62,912 nucleotides of DNA, taken from CAZEJS01 sp964512645 (GTDB lineage Bacteria; Actinomycetota; Geothermincolia; Fen-727; Anoxymicrobiaceae). The DNA lies in the NCBI GenBank assembly GCA_964512645.1, contig CAZEJS010000015.1, positions 1-62,912 of the forward strand, given 5' to 3'. A model generated the notes under the pieces. The model searched no databases. It saw only the letters and a program-made list of their open reading frames with translations, and had not been told where the DNA came from. Of the stretch, positions 1-7,671 are shown in pieces. The stretch's first letter is position 1, and each line of letters starts with the position of its first letter. Position numbers and translations under genes: made by a program.

Positions 1-552
1 CGCCGGCCTCTCCAGCATCAACCTGTGGTCGCAGGTCAGGAACGGCTCGCATTCGCAGCCGTTGATGATAACGATGTCCACGGTCTTGTCCTTGGGGGGG
101 CTCAATTTAACGTGCGTCGGGAACGCCGCCCCGCCCATGCCGACCAGGCCCGCCTCCCTGGCGATCGCCTTGATCTCCTCCGCGTCGAGGTCCTCCGGCG
201 GCTTGCCGGACCTGCCCTCGAACGCCGGCTGGTCCGGGTCGGCCGTGATCACGACGCTTCTGACCGTGGCTCCCGCGAAGTTGACGACGTCTTCAATCGC
301 TTTGACCGTGCCGGCCACCGACGAGAACACCGGCGCCGATACGAAAGCGTCGGTCTCGCCTATCTTCTGTCCCACCTCAACCCTGTCGCCCGGTGAGACG
401 AGCGGGCTGTTCGGGGCGCCGATATGCTGCGACAGGGGGATAACCACTTCAGCAGGAATCGGCGCCTGTTCAATAGCCCGCGAGGAGGCAAGTTCCTTGT
501 TGTAAGGTGGGTGAATGCCTCCCTTGAAGCTCTTCAAGCGTTCTTTGCCCAA
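1..552 (-). CDS. rnfC: RnfC-like electron transport subunit, copy 1 (3' end beyond window)
   Basis: The protein runs off the left edge; 184 N-terminal residues are visible. A TTG start at 552 has GGAAGGTGG five bases upstream. The N-terminus reads LKSFKGGIHPP, the usual RnfC opening, followed by a barrel-sandwich stretch (SAPVFSSVAGTVKAI) and the glycine-rich GLVGMGGAAFP segment that in RnfC and NuoF binds FMN and NADH. INGCECEPFLTCDHRLMLE matches the second RnfC at 12271-13584 almost residue for residue. The ferredoxin-like C-terminus is not in the window. RnfC is the cytoplasmic NADH- and FMN-binding subunit of the Rnf complex. It lies 13 bp downstream of a hydrogenase membrane subunit, so it is probably cotranscribed with the hydrogenase; by analogy with the second locus, an rnfD may follow off the edge. 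Confidence 0.92.
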   Translation of the reverse strand, partial: MGKERLKSFKGGIHPPYNKELASSRAIEQAPIPAEVVIPLSQHIGAPNSPLVSPGDRVEVGQKIGETDAFVSAPVFSSVAGTVKAIEDVVNFAGATVRSVVITADPDQPAFEGRSGKPPEDLDAEEIKAIAREAGLVGMGGAAFPTHVKLSPPKDKTVDIVIINGCECEPFLTCDHRLMLERPA

Positions 553-565
553 TCAGACCACCTTC

Positions 566-1063
566 CTACTCCGTCTTCTTCGCGGTTATCCCGGGGAACC
601 TCTCGGATTTCGCCCAGCGCGCGTACAGGTAGATCACGTTGAGGAGCAGCACTATCCAGAGGAAAGCCTCGTACACGTTCCAGGTTCCGGCAATGCCCCC
701 GAACGCGTGCACCATGCCGCTCAACCACCCGTAGGGACGGTTGACCGCATACGTCAGGAACCAGAACCATATGGCCACAAGCCCCAGAACGATGCGGAAC
801 GCCCCCAGCGGTTCGTTCCAGCTCCCTTTCCGTCTCCCGAGAAGCGCGTAATAGACGTAGACCACCGACAGCAGCGCGAACCCCGAAACCACGGTCCAGT
901 TGAAGCTGATCATCAACGCGTAGCTCCAGGGGTACCTCCATCCCGAGGTGAAGATGTGGAACCTGTAGAACCCCGAGTAGAGCACGAGCGCCAGCAGCGC
1001 CAGGTATGTCCAGTACATGACCTTGGCAGGGCCCGGGATCAGGATCTTGTCCTTTTCCTTCAT
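566..1063 (-). CDS. Four-helix membrane subunit of the hydrogenase (cytochrome b-like)
   Basis: 165 residues starting at ATG 1063 (MKEKDK); a longer upstream reading would enter the hydrogenase large-subunit gene. Four hydrophobic segments are visible at roughly residues 14-34, 46-68, 82-106 and 122-145, with short charged loops. Only two histidines lie near helix ends (GFYRFHIF and GMVHAFGG), fewer than the classical HyaC/HydC cytochrome b, so haem binding is uncertain. It starts 11 bp after the large-subunit stop and is followed 13 bp later by rnfC. By position it should anchor the exported hydrogenase dimer and take its electrons, either to quinone or to the Rnf-like module. The family was not recognised with certainty; the role is inferred from context. 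Confidence 0.72.
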   Translation of the reverse strand: MKEKDKILIPGPAKVMYWTYLALLALVLYSGFYRFHIFTSGWRYPWSYALMISFNWTVVSGFALLSVVYVYYALLGRRKGSWNEPLGAFRIVLGLVAIWFWFLTYAVNRPYGWLSGMVHAFGGIAGTWNVYEAFLWIVLLLNVIYLYARWAKSERFPGITAKKTE

Positions 1064-1074
1064 GCGGACACCCC

Positions 1075-2655
1075 CTAAACCACTCGGAATTCTTTGACGC
1101 CGTTGTGCTCCGGATGGATGACGTGGATCGCGCAGGCCAGGCACGGGTCGAAGGACCTGATGCACCTGACCACGTTTATCGGGTTGTTAGGGTCGGGCAC
1201 CGGGATGCCGAGCAGCGCGGTCTCGATCGGCCCGCGTACGCCGTTCTTGTCGCGCGGCGCCGCGTTCCAGGTGGTCGGTACGACGGCCTGGTAGTTGGCG
1301 GTCTTGCCGCCGTCGATGGTGATCCAGTGGCCGAGCGACCCGCGGGGGCCCTCCACGAGGCCCATGCCTTTCGACTTATCGGGTATCTTCTTCCCGCTGG
1401 AGTCCCAGATGTTGGAGCCGATTCCTTCGGTCAACTGGTCCAGCCATTTCTCCATCTCCAGCGACAGGAGCAGCGCCTCCACCGCGCGCGCCCCGGTCCT
1501 GGGGATGATCCCGAACTTGACCGGCGGGGTAAGCACCCCGAGCTTGTTCGCCAGCTCCATGAAGACGGGGTCCTTGTTGACCAGCTGGCGCGACAGCGGC
1601 CCGACCTCCATGGGCTTGTTGTCGTAGCGCGGGGCCTTGATGAAGGAGTACGCCCCCTGCTTGCCCACGTCCGGCTCCGTCTTGCCGACCGCCGGCTTCA
1701 GGCCCTCGGTCGAGTCCTTGTACCAGGAGTGCTTGACCGATTCGGTCACCCGGTCAGGGTCGAACTTCTCCGGGGAGAGGGCTTTGTAGTCCGTGATTAC
1801 CCCGGGCTTGAAGTACTTGTCCGTCCCCGCCTGGTTCTGGTCCATCCCCCCGTAAGCCAGGAAGTTGCCGCCGGAGTCGCCGGCCTTGATGAACGCGGAG
1901 TATGCGTCCTGGGTGGCCACGTATTTCACGTCGGCGACGTAGACGTCGGCTATCCACTTCTGGAGCTCGTTGAGCCTGGAGCGGAACGCGGCTATGTTCG
2001 CCAGGGTCGGGGGGGTGGTCACACCGCCCGGTATCGTCCCCACGGACATGGGCATGCGGCCGTAGAAAACCGCCAGCATCTCGTGCGCCTTCTTGCGCAT
2101 CTCGAACGCCTGCACGTAGTGTCCGACCAGTTCCGTTGCGATGCCGGGGTCCCCCGGTCCGCCTTCCCCGCCGATGTAGTCGGGGGATTCGTAGCGCGGC
2201 AGGAACGGGTAGAGGTCGCTGGCAGCGGCCAGTCCTGTTATCTTGTCCCGCAGCATCTTCAGCGCGGGGTCGGGGCCGTCGTACTTCGTCACCGCGGTGA
2301 CGTCGACGTAGTCGAGCGCCTGAAGGTGGTAGAAGTGGAGTATGTGAGACTGGATGAAGTTCGCGCCCAGGCAGAGGTTGCGGATCAACCGCGCGTTGTC
2401 CGGGAGCTTCACCCCCATCGCGGTGTCGAGAGCGTAGGACGCCGCGGTGCCGTGCACCATCGGACATACGCCGCAGATGCGCTGCATGACCTGCTGCGCG
2501 TCCCAGGGATGCTTCCCTTTGATCAGCATCTCGTAGCCCCGGAACATCGTTCCCGAGGACCACGCGTCTTTGACGACGCCACCCTCGACCTCGACGTCGA
2601 TTCGCATGTGACCTTCGATCCTGGTCACCGGGTCTATACTGATGAGTTGCGCCAC
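1075..2655 (-). CDS. [NiFe]-hydrogenase large (catalytic) subunit, group 1 type
   Basis: 526 residues. It carries both Ni-binding motifs: RICGVCPMVH near the N-terminus (Cys61, Cys64) and DPCLACAIH at the C-terminus (Cys505, Cys508, His511). A 15-residue tail after His511 is the extension that a maturation protease normally removes after nickel insertion. The second motif has ordinary Cys codons, so this is not a [NiFeSe] enzyme although the organism makes selenoproteins. Length and motifs fit the membrane-bound uptake hydrogenases (HyaB/HybC/HydB-like), which oxidise H2 outside the cytoplasmic membrane. The GTG start shares one base with the TAG stop of the small-subunit gene, pointing to translational coupling. 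No maturation genes (hypA-F or the endopeptidase) lie in the window. Confidence 0.96.
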   Translation of the reverse strand: MAQLISIDPVTRIEGHMRIDVEVEGGVVKDAWSSGTMFRGYEMLIKGKHPWDAQQVMQRICGVCPMVHGTAASYALDTAMGVKLPDNARLIRNLCLGANFIQSHILHFYHLQALDYVDVTAVTKYDGPDPALKMLRDKITGLAAASDLYPFLPRYESPDYIGGEGGPGDPGIATELVGHYVQAFEMRKKAHEMLAVFYGRMPMSVGTIPGGVTTPPTLANIAAFRSRLNELQKWIADVYVADVKYVATQDAYSAFIKAGDSGGNFLAYGGMDQNQAGTDKYFKPGVITDYKALSPEKFDPDRVTESVKHSWYKDSTEGLKPAVGKTEPDVGKQGAYSFIKAPRYDNKPMEVGPLSRQLVNKDPVFMELANKLGVLTPPVKFGIIPRTGARAVEALLLSLEMEKWLDQLTEGIGSNIWDSSGKKIPDKSKGMGLVEGPRGSLGHWITIDGGKTANYQAVVPTTWNAAPRDKNGVRGPIETALLGIPVPDPNNPINVVRCIRSFDPCLACAIHVIHPEHNGVKEFRVV

Positions 2656-3806
2656 TATTTCTCACCGCCTTCAGCCTCGTCGGGCTTGCTCCCCAGCTGC
2701 TTGTACAGGTAGTGGGCTCCGATGCCCACCGCGGTCGCTCCCGCCGCGACCCAGCCAACGACGTCCGTCGCGGGCGTGATGCCGCCGAAGCTCATGTTCG
2801 GGAGAGGCTGGTAGAGCGGGGTGAGTTCCTTGTAGTAGGAGGGGGAGGCGCAACCGCTGCACGGCGCGTTCGCTCCCACACACCAGTTGACGCCCGAGTT
2901 CCAGCGCCGGATCGGGCAGTCCGCGTAGGTCACCGGGCCCTTGCACCCCTGCTTGAACATGCAGAGCTTGAAGTCCGGGCTCTGCTCGTTCCAGTCCTCG
3001 AGGAAGAGGCCCGCGTCGAAAGCGCCGCGCCGCTCGCAGTTCTCGTGGATCAACTGGCCGAAGAACGTCTTCGACATCTTGTTCTCGTTGAGGTTCAACT
3101 GCTTCCCCCCGGGAAGCACGCCGAGCGCGATGAGCGCCTGGAGCGCCGTCCCCACGAACCAGTCGGGGTGCGAGGGGCAGCCGCCGACGTTGACCATCGG
3201 CTTCTTGGGGTCAATCTCCGCGACGATCTTACTGACGGGCGTGGCGCCCGTGACTGCCGCGTTGGCCGCGGGGATGCCGCCGAACGAAGCGCAGTTGCCG
3301 TTTGCGATCACGGCCGCCGCGCCGGGCACGAGCTCTTTCATCCACTCGTGAATCGTTTTATCGCCGGGGACCTGCACGTTGGTGTCGGCCAGTGCCTTCT
3401 TCTTGTCGGAAAGGCCGAACGTGCAGTACTCGCCACCTTCCTTCGTCGGCACCGCGCCCTCCACGACCAGCACGTAAATGCCCTTGCCTCCCTTTGCCGC
3501 GGCAACGGTATCGTTGATCGCGGCGATCGCGGCCTGCCCCGTGCCCGCCATCACGTTGGGCTGGTAGCGGACCGACAGCTTGTCCAGCACCAGCTCCGCG
3601 ACCCCCGGGTAATTGGAGTTCAGGAACGAAACAGAGCAGCCCGTGCAGTTCTGTCCCTGAATCCAGATGATGGGGGGCTTCCCCGCGGCAAGAGCCTGGA
3701 GCGCCCTTGCCATCTGCGGGATCAGCGTCTCGGAGAGCCCCAGCAGGGCCACCGTCGCGCCAGCGTGCTTCAGGAACTGGCGCCTGCTAACCGTTTTTCC
3801 CGCCAA
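2655..3806 (-). CDS. [NiFe]-hydrogenase small subunit with Tat signal and C-terminal anchor
   Basis: 383 residues from TTG 3806, with GGAGGTGAAGG upstream. The N-terminus has a twin-arginine motif (SRRQFLKHAG) followed by a hydrophobic stretch, so the folded dimer should be exported by Tat. Cluster ligands are visible: NCTGCSVSFL for the proximal [4Fe-4S] site, GGCPSHPDWF, and the C-terminal CPIRRWN...CVG...CSGCASP region that holds the distal and medial clusters. A hydrophobic helix near residues 350-370 (VVGWVAAGATAVGIGAHYLY) anchors it in the membrane. Electrons would leave through this helix to the membrane subunit encoded downstream. The start codon lies just after two leader hairpins and a consensus promoter. 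Confidence 0.95.
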   Translation of the reverse strand: MAGKTVSRRQFLKHAGATVALLGLSETLIPQMARALQALAAGKPPIIWIQGQNCTGCSVSFLNSNYPGVAELVLDKLSVRYQPNVMAGTGQAAIAAINDTVAAAKGGKGIYVLVVEGAVPTKEGGEYCTFGLSDKKKALADTNVQVPGDKTIHEWMKELVPGAAAVIANGNCASFGGIPAANAAVTGATPVSKIVAEIDPKKPMVNVGGCPSHPDWFVGTALQALIALGVLPGGKQLNLNENKMSKTFFGQLIHENCERRGAFDAGLFLEDWNEQSPDFKLCMFKQGCKGPVTYADCPIRRWNSGVNWCVGANAPCSGCASPSYYKELTPLYQPLPNMSFGGITPATDVVGWVAAGATAVGIGAHYLYKQLGSKPDEAEGGEK

Positions 3807-3833
3807 GAACCTTCACCTCCTGTAGTTCTCCTA

Positions 3834-3858
3834 CAAAAAAACCTGTCTTCAGACAGGT
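3834..3858 (-). terminator. Terminator-like hairpin in the hydrogenase leader, next to the ribosome binding site
   Basis: On the minus strand ACCTGTCT and AGACAGGT form an uninterrupted stem that runs straight into seven T residues. It ends about 28 bp before the hydrogenase TTG start, and a short TGTAG...CTACA inverted repeat lies between it and the GGAGGTG ribosome binding site. No minus-strand gene lies upstream that it could terminate, so it sits inside the hydrogenase leader and may act as an attenuator. The structure is seen; the regulatory role is inferred. Confidence 0.6.
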
Positions 3859-3929
3859 GTCACACCGATACCTTGCGCGGTTCGCCGGGTCAAAATGAGC
3901 GTCAATTCCACTGGTCTCCAATGGGTTCC

Positions 3930-3976
3930 AAAAAGCACGGCCCCGTGAGCATCTACTGTCCCCTCTCAGCCGTGCT
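3930..3976 (-). terminator. Second terminator-like hairpin in the hydrogenase leader
   Basis: On the minus strand AGCACGGC (3976-3969) pairs with GCCGTGCT (3941-3934), followed by TTTTT when the last stem base is counted. A small inner TGAG/CTCA pairing closes a 15-nt loop. It lies about 25 bp after the predicted transcription start. It could terminate early transcripts or be part of a larger folded leader together with the hairpin at 3834-3858. Confidence 0.5.
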
Positions 3977-4002
3977 ACTCAACCCGATATTCGATTCGGG
4001 AA

Positions 4003-4033
4003 ATTATAACTGCCACCTGCCTGTTTTTGTCAA
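4003..4033 (-). promoter_or_regulatory. Probable sigma-70-type promoter of the hydrogenase operon
   Basis: On the minus strand a perfect TTGACA (4033-4028) and perfect TATAAT (4008-4003) are separated by 19 bp, slightly longer than the 17-bp optimum. Transcription would begin near 3996 and give a leader of about 190 nt before the small subunit. Both hexamers being exact in this GC-rich DNA makes chance unlikely. Confidence 0.62.
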
Positions 4034-4248
4034 GCCTTTTCATAGATTTATGGCAATTTTGCGGGCGGCCACTGAAGACGTTTCGCCGGCATGAGTGGAC
4101 ACTTCACCTCAGAAGGGCATTCCCTTGACGTTCGCCGCCGGCGGGAGGCCCGTTTTCCCGCGGTTATTACGATACCCCTGCCCGGCGAACCGGACCCGGC
4201 CGGCAGACAGCGGAACGAGAAATGGAAAACGCCGGCAGTTCTAGACGG

Positions 4249-4277
4249 GAGACATCAATAAACATTTCAGATAGAAT
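4249..4277 (+). promoter_or_regulatory. Possible promoter of the selenium operon
   Basis: GAGACA and TAGAAT are spaced by 17 bp in an AT-rich patch just before the DUF3343 gene. Each hexamer misses consensus by one or two bases. Transcription would begin near 4284, giving a very short leader. Confidence 0.4.
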
Positions 4278-4302
4278 CAATTAACAATGTTGATATGGTG
4301 GT

Positions 4303-4584
4303 ATGTCGGTCGTGGCGAAAAAAGAATGCGGAGTGTTCGTGTTCGAATCGACGAGCCGGGCACTGAAAGGCGAAAGGGAAATACGAGCCGCGGGGATCGC
4401 CTGTTCGGTTATCCCTACGCCCGTGGAGTTCAGCGCGGGCTGCGGAATCTCGTTGCTGCTGGCCGCGGCGGACCTCGAAGCGGCCCGCAGGGCGCTGCGA
4501 GGCTGTGAGGGGCACCGGCTGGTGTTCCCCTATCCGCGGCCGGCACGCGGCGCCGGAGCGAGCCCGGGAGGTGACAGTGCCTGA
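4303..4584 (+). CDS. DUF3343 protein, putative Se/S carrier
   Basis: 93 residues. The sequence fits the small DUF3343 family (putative Se/S carrier-like), often encoded beside selD and yedF. A single conserved-looking cysteine lies in FSAGCGISLLLAAADLE, where family members carry a reactive Cys after a conserved Pro-x-Pro segment (here PTPVEFSAGC). The last 15 residues are rich in Gly, Ala and Pro and look unstructured. The gene overlaps the start of selD by 8 bp, so the two are almost certainly translated together. By family and context it may hold or hand over reduced selenium, but the biochemical role of the family is not settled. ATG 4303 is the first good start; the ribosome binding site is weak. 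Confidence 0.82.
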   Translation: MSVVAKKECGVFVFESTSRALKGEREIRAAGIACSVIPTPVEFSAGCGISLLLAAADLEAARRALRGCEGHRLVFPYPRPARGAGASPGGDSA

Positions 4585-5632
4585 CGACCTGAAGCTGACC
4601 AGTTACTCGCGCAGGGCCGGGTGAGCTGCCAAGATGGGTCCGTGCGACCTCGAACGATTGCTTGCCGGCATCCCTTCTGATGCCGAGCCGCGCCTGTTGA
4701 CTTCGCTCCACGCGGGCGAAGACGCGGGTGTTTACCTGATGGAGGACGGATCCGCGCTCGTCCTCACGGTGGACTTCTTTCCCCCGATCGTGGACGACCC
4801 CTACGACTTCGGCCAGATAGCCGCCGCCAACGCCCTCTCGGACATCTACGCGATGAACGCCAGGCCGCTGGTGGCGATGAACCTGGCGGCGTTCCCTTGC
4901 GGCCTGGGAGAAGAGGTGATGGGCGCGATCCTCAAGGGAGGGTACGACAAGGTCCGCGAAGCCGGCGCTTTGCTGGCGGGCGGCCACACCATCGAGGACG
5001 ACGAGCCGAAATACGGCCTCTGCGTTGTGGGGAGCGTCCACCCCGACGACATGACCACGCTGGGCGGAGCGTCGCCGGGCGACGTCCTGGTGCTGACCAA
5101 GGCGGTGGGGACCGGAATAATGACCACCGCGCTGAAGGCGGGCGTCTCGCCCCTGGCCATGAGCCCTGTCATCGAATCGATGCGCTCGCTCAACGGTGAA
5201 GCGTCCGAGATCATCTCCTCGCTGGGGGTCAAAGCCATGACCGACGTGACCGGCTTCGGGCTTGCCGGGCACGCCTACGACATGGCCCGGGCCTCCGGGC
5301 TGGCGATCGAGCTGTGGGCCTCCGAAGTGCCGCTGTTCGCCGGCGCCGTGGAGATGGCCTCCATGGGGATGGCCCCGCGCAACTGCGCCGGGGAGTACGT
5401 CGAGGCGGGGAAGGTGGCGCTCGCCACCGGGGAGATCGACGAACTGCTGGTCCAGTGCATGTTCGACCCCCAGACTTCCGGAGGGCTTCTGGCGGCCGTA
5501 CCCTCAGCGCGCGCGGCGGAGCTCATCGCGTCACTGCGAGAGGGGCCGGCGCCGCGGGCCGCGGCGGTCGGGGTCGTGAGGGGCGAGGGGCCCGCGCCGG
5601 TCTCCATCGTCGCCGGCAGGGGGCGGTCGTGA
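4577..5632 (+). CDS. selD: Selenide, water dikinase (selenophosphate synthetase), itself a selenoprotein
   Basis: SelD makes selenophosphate from selenide and ATP. Reading from GTG 4577 (ribosome binding site GGGAGGTG) gives PDDLKLTSYSRRAG, then an in-frame TGA at 4622-4624, then AAKMGPCDLERLL. This is the SelD active-site motif, where the position before the catalytic Lys is Cys or selenocysteine; here it is Sec16. A caller that stops at TGA would begin at ATG 4634 and lose the active site. With Sec counted the protein is about 351 residues, normal for SelD. The rest shows VLTVDFFPPIVDDPYDFG, the ATP-binding ANALSDIYAMNARP region and the C-terminal FDPQTSGGLL signature. It overlaps the DUF3343 gene by 8 bp and yedF by 4 bp (GTGA). 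Confidence 0.95.
4637..4649 (+). promoter_or_regulatory. Possible bacterial SECIS hairpin for selD
   Basis: Thirteen bases after the UGA Sec codon, GGTC and GACC can pair around the five-base loop CGTGC, which has a G in its second position. A G-T pair could extend the stem. Bacterial SECIS elements lie within about 40 nt of the UGA and are structurally loose, so this is compatible but weak. Confidence 0.33.
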
Positions 5633-6228
5633 AAATCGACCTCGACTGCACCGGGCTCGGCTGCCCCGTTCCGGTGCTCAAGACCCGCGAAATGATGCGG
5701 TCAGCCGCCGGTGAGTTCTCGGTCCTGGTGGACAACCCGACCGCCCGGGACAACGTCGTCAGGTGCGCCGCGAACGCGGGCGGTGAATCCCGGGTCGAGG
5801 ACGTCGAGGGCGGATACCTGGTCCGAATCACTCCCCCGGCCGCCGGCGCCGCCGTGACGCCGGAGGCGGAAACCGCGTCCCCGGCGCCCGTGGCGAAGCG
5901 CGTCGTGCTGGTTACAAGCGACGAGTTCGGAAGCGGCGCGCGCGAGCTGGGGACCACCCTGATGAAGATGTTCCTTTACACCGCGGCGGAAGGGACGAGG
6001 CAGATAGACACCATCGTCTTCGTCAACAACGGGGTAAGATTGGTCACCGAGAACGAAGAGGCCTGCGCCCACGTGAGGACCCTGGAAGAAGCCGGAACCG
6101 AGGTGCTCGTCTGCGGGACGTGCCTCGATTACTACGGCTTGAAGGAGCAGTTGGGGGCGGGGCGTGTGAGCAACATGTACGACATCCAGTCAGCGATGAT
6201 TGGCGCCGACACGCTCGTTTCCCTATAA
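5629..6228 (+). CDS. yedF: Selenium metabolism protein YedF (TusA-like plus DsrE-like domains)
   Basis: 199 residues from GTG 5629, which overlaps the selD stop as GTGA. Residues 1-70 form a TusA-like domain with the sulfur/selenium carrier motif CTGLGCPVPVLKTREM. After an Ala/Pro linker (about 75-95), residues 96-199 form a DsrE/DsrF-like domain with EVLVCGTCLDYYGLKE. This two-domain layout is that of the YedF family found with selenium genes. It is thought to carry persulfide or perselenide groups; the exact partner is not known. The position between selD and selA supports a role in delivering selenium to selenophosphate synthesis. Confidence 0.9.
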   Translation: MKIDLDCTGLGCPVPVLKTREMMRSAAGEFSVLVDNPTARDNVVRCAANAGGESRVEDVEGGYLVRITPPAAGAAVTPEAETASPAPVAKRVVLVTSDEFGSGARELGTTLMKMFLYTAAEGTRQIDTIVFVNNGVRLVTENEEACAHVRTLEEAGTEVLVCGTCLDYYGLKEQLGAGRVSNMYDIQSAMIGADTLVSL

Positions 6229-6229
6229 T
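6200..6229 (+). promoter_or_regulatory. Internal promoter candidate before selA
   Basis: A perfect TATAAT at 6224-6229 overlaps the yedF stop codon, with TTGGCG 18 bp upstream. The predicted transcription start falls at about 6236-6237, on the selA ATG. No Shine-Dalgarno sequence precedes that ATG, so selA may also be expressed as a leaderless mRNA. Confidence 0.42.
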
Positions 6230-6236
6230 CACAACC

Positions 6237-7655
6237 ATGACAGGCGATTCCCCGAACGACAGGCATGAGCTTCTGCGCCTCATCCCACAGGTGAACGAGC
6301 TTGTGGAGGCGGTATCGGCGCTTCCCGCCGGGCAGGACGTTCCCAGGCGGGTGATGACGCGCGCCGCGCGCGAGGTCGTTGAGGAACTGCGCGCGAAGAT
6401 CCTCGACCCGGGCGTGAACGTCGGCGAGGGCGAGCTCGCGATGGAAGCGCTGGCGAACGCCGCCGCCCGCAGGGCGGCCGCCCTGGCGAGGCCGTCACTG
6501 CGACGGGTCATCAACGCCACCGGTGTAGTGCTGCACACCAACCTGGGGCGTTCGCCGCTGTCGGAACCGGCGCTCCGGGCGCTCGCCGCCACCGCACGGG
6601 GCTACTGCAACCTCGAGTACTCGGTCGAGGCGGGCCGGCGCGGCTCCAGGCAGGAGCACCTGGAAGACCTTCTCTGCTGGCTTACCGGCTCGGAGGCCGC
6701 TTTCGCGGTGAACAATAACGCCGCGGCGGTCCTCCTGGTCCTGTCGGCACTCGCACGCGGAAGGCAGGCCGTGGTATCCCGGGGCCAGCTCGTCGAGATT
6801 GGCGATTCGTTCAGGCTCCCGGACATAATGAACCTCAGCGGGGCGGAGCTGGTCGAGGTCGGCACGACCAACCGCACTAAGCTGTCGGACTATTCGAACG
6901 CGATCGGCCCCGACACCGCCCTCCTGATGAGGATCCACCAGAGCAATTTCAGGATGGTCGGATACACCGAGGAGGTTGGACTGGCGGAACTCGTGGCCCT
7001 GGGCCGCCAGCGCATGCTCCCGGTGGTCGAGGACATGGGCAGCGGAAGCCTGGTCGACCTCGAGCGTGCGGGCCTGGAGCCGGAGCCTACCGTCTCCCAG
7101 AGCATCGGGGCCGGCGCCGACCTGGTCACCTTCAGCGGGGACAAGCTCCTGGGCGGACCGCAGGCGGGCATCATCGTCGGCTCCCGGGATTATGTGGAAT
7201 CGGTACGGAAGCACCCCCTGGCCAGAGCCCTGCGGCTCGACAAGCTGTGCGTGGCCGCGCTGGAAGCGACGCTGCGCTCCTACCTGGAGCAGGACGAGGC
7301 GTCGCGCGACATCCCCGCGCTGCAGATGCTCTGTGAACCCGCCGAGTCGGTGAAGGCGAGGGCCAACAGGCTCAAGCGCAGGCTGGACGCGGCGGCGGTA
7401 CCCGGCCTTTCCTGCGAGGTGGTCCGGGAGTCGTCCCGCGCGGGTGGCGGTTCGCTTCCGACCTCGGAGATACCGACGTTCTGCCTCCGCGTTCTTCACC
7501 GCCATCACTCCGCTGAAGAGCTGGAGAGGCTGCTGCGCTCCTGTGACCCCCCGGTGCTCGCGCGGGTGAAGGGCGAGCACGTCCTGCTCGACCTGCGCAC
7601 TGTCGGCGGTGCCGAGGTGGCCGAGCTCGCCGCTCTGCTGGCCGGGCTCGATTGA
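6237..7655 (+). CDS. selA: L-seryl-tRNA(Sec) selenium transferase
   Basis: 472 residues from ATG 6237. SelA is a PLP enzyme that converts Ser-tRNA-Sec to Sec-tRNA-Sec with selenophosphate. The N-terminal domain (about 1-90) is followed by the conserved RRVINATGVVLHTNLGRSPL and a fold-type I aminotransferase core. The PLP lysine is K303 in TFSGDKLLGGPQAGI, preceded by VVEDMGSGSLVDL. The length matches the family (about 460-470). A start further upstream would lie inside yedF. It begins 8 bp after yedF and is followed 16 bp later by selB. Confidence 0.97.
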   Translation: MTGDSPNDRHELLRLIPQVNELVEAVSALPAGQDVPRRVMTRAAREVVEELRAKILDPGVNVGEGELAMEALANAAARRAAALARPSLRRVINATGVVLHTNLGRSPLSEPALRALAATARGYCNLEYSVEAGRRGSRQEHLEDLLCWLTGSEAAFAVNNNAAAVLLVLSALARGRQAVVSRGQLVEIGDSFRLPDIMNLSGAELVEVGTTNRTKLSDYSNAIGPDTALLMRIHQSNFRMVGYTEEVGLAELVALGRQRMLPVVEDMGSGSLVDLERAGLEPEPTVSQSIGAGADLVTFSGDKLLGGPQAGIIVGSRDYVESVRKHPLARALRLDKLCVAALEATLRSYLEQDEASRDIPALQMLCEPAESVKARANRLKRRLDAAAVPGLSCEVVRESSRAGGGSLPTSEIPTFCLRVLHRHHSAEELERLLRSCDPPVLARVKGEHVLLDLRTVGGAEVAELAALLAGLD

Positions 7656-7671
7656 TCGAAGCGGAGGCGCG

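Larger units (their letters stand above)
3807..4302. other. Divergent intergenic region between the hydrogenase and selenium operons
   Basis: No credible gene is present. The stretch holds a hydrogenase promoter on the minus strand, a leader with two terminator-like hairpins, and a weaker plus-strand promoter for the selenium operon, all listed separately. The part between about 4040 and 4240 is GC-rich with short inverted repeats around GCCGCCGGCGG and no clear signal. Confidence 0.7.

Noticed and set aside
1075..2655. [NiFeSe]-type hydrogenase
   Set aside because: All four Ni-binding positions are ordinary Cys codons and there is no in-frame TGA.
3807..4000. Cobalamin, SAM or TPP riboswitch in the hydrogenase leader
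   Set aside because: None of the conserved core strings of these classes was found; only generic hairpins are seen.
4622..4624. In-frame TGA in selD as a nonsense mutation or frameshift
   Set aside because: The surrounding residues match the SelD Sec/Cys motif on both sides and a full Sec machinery is encoded downstream.
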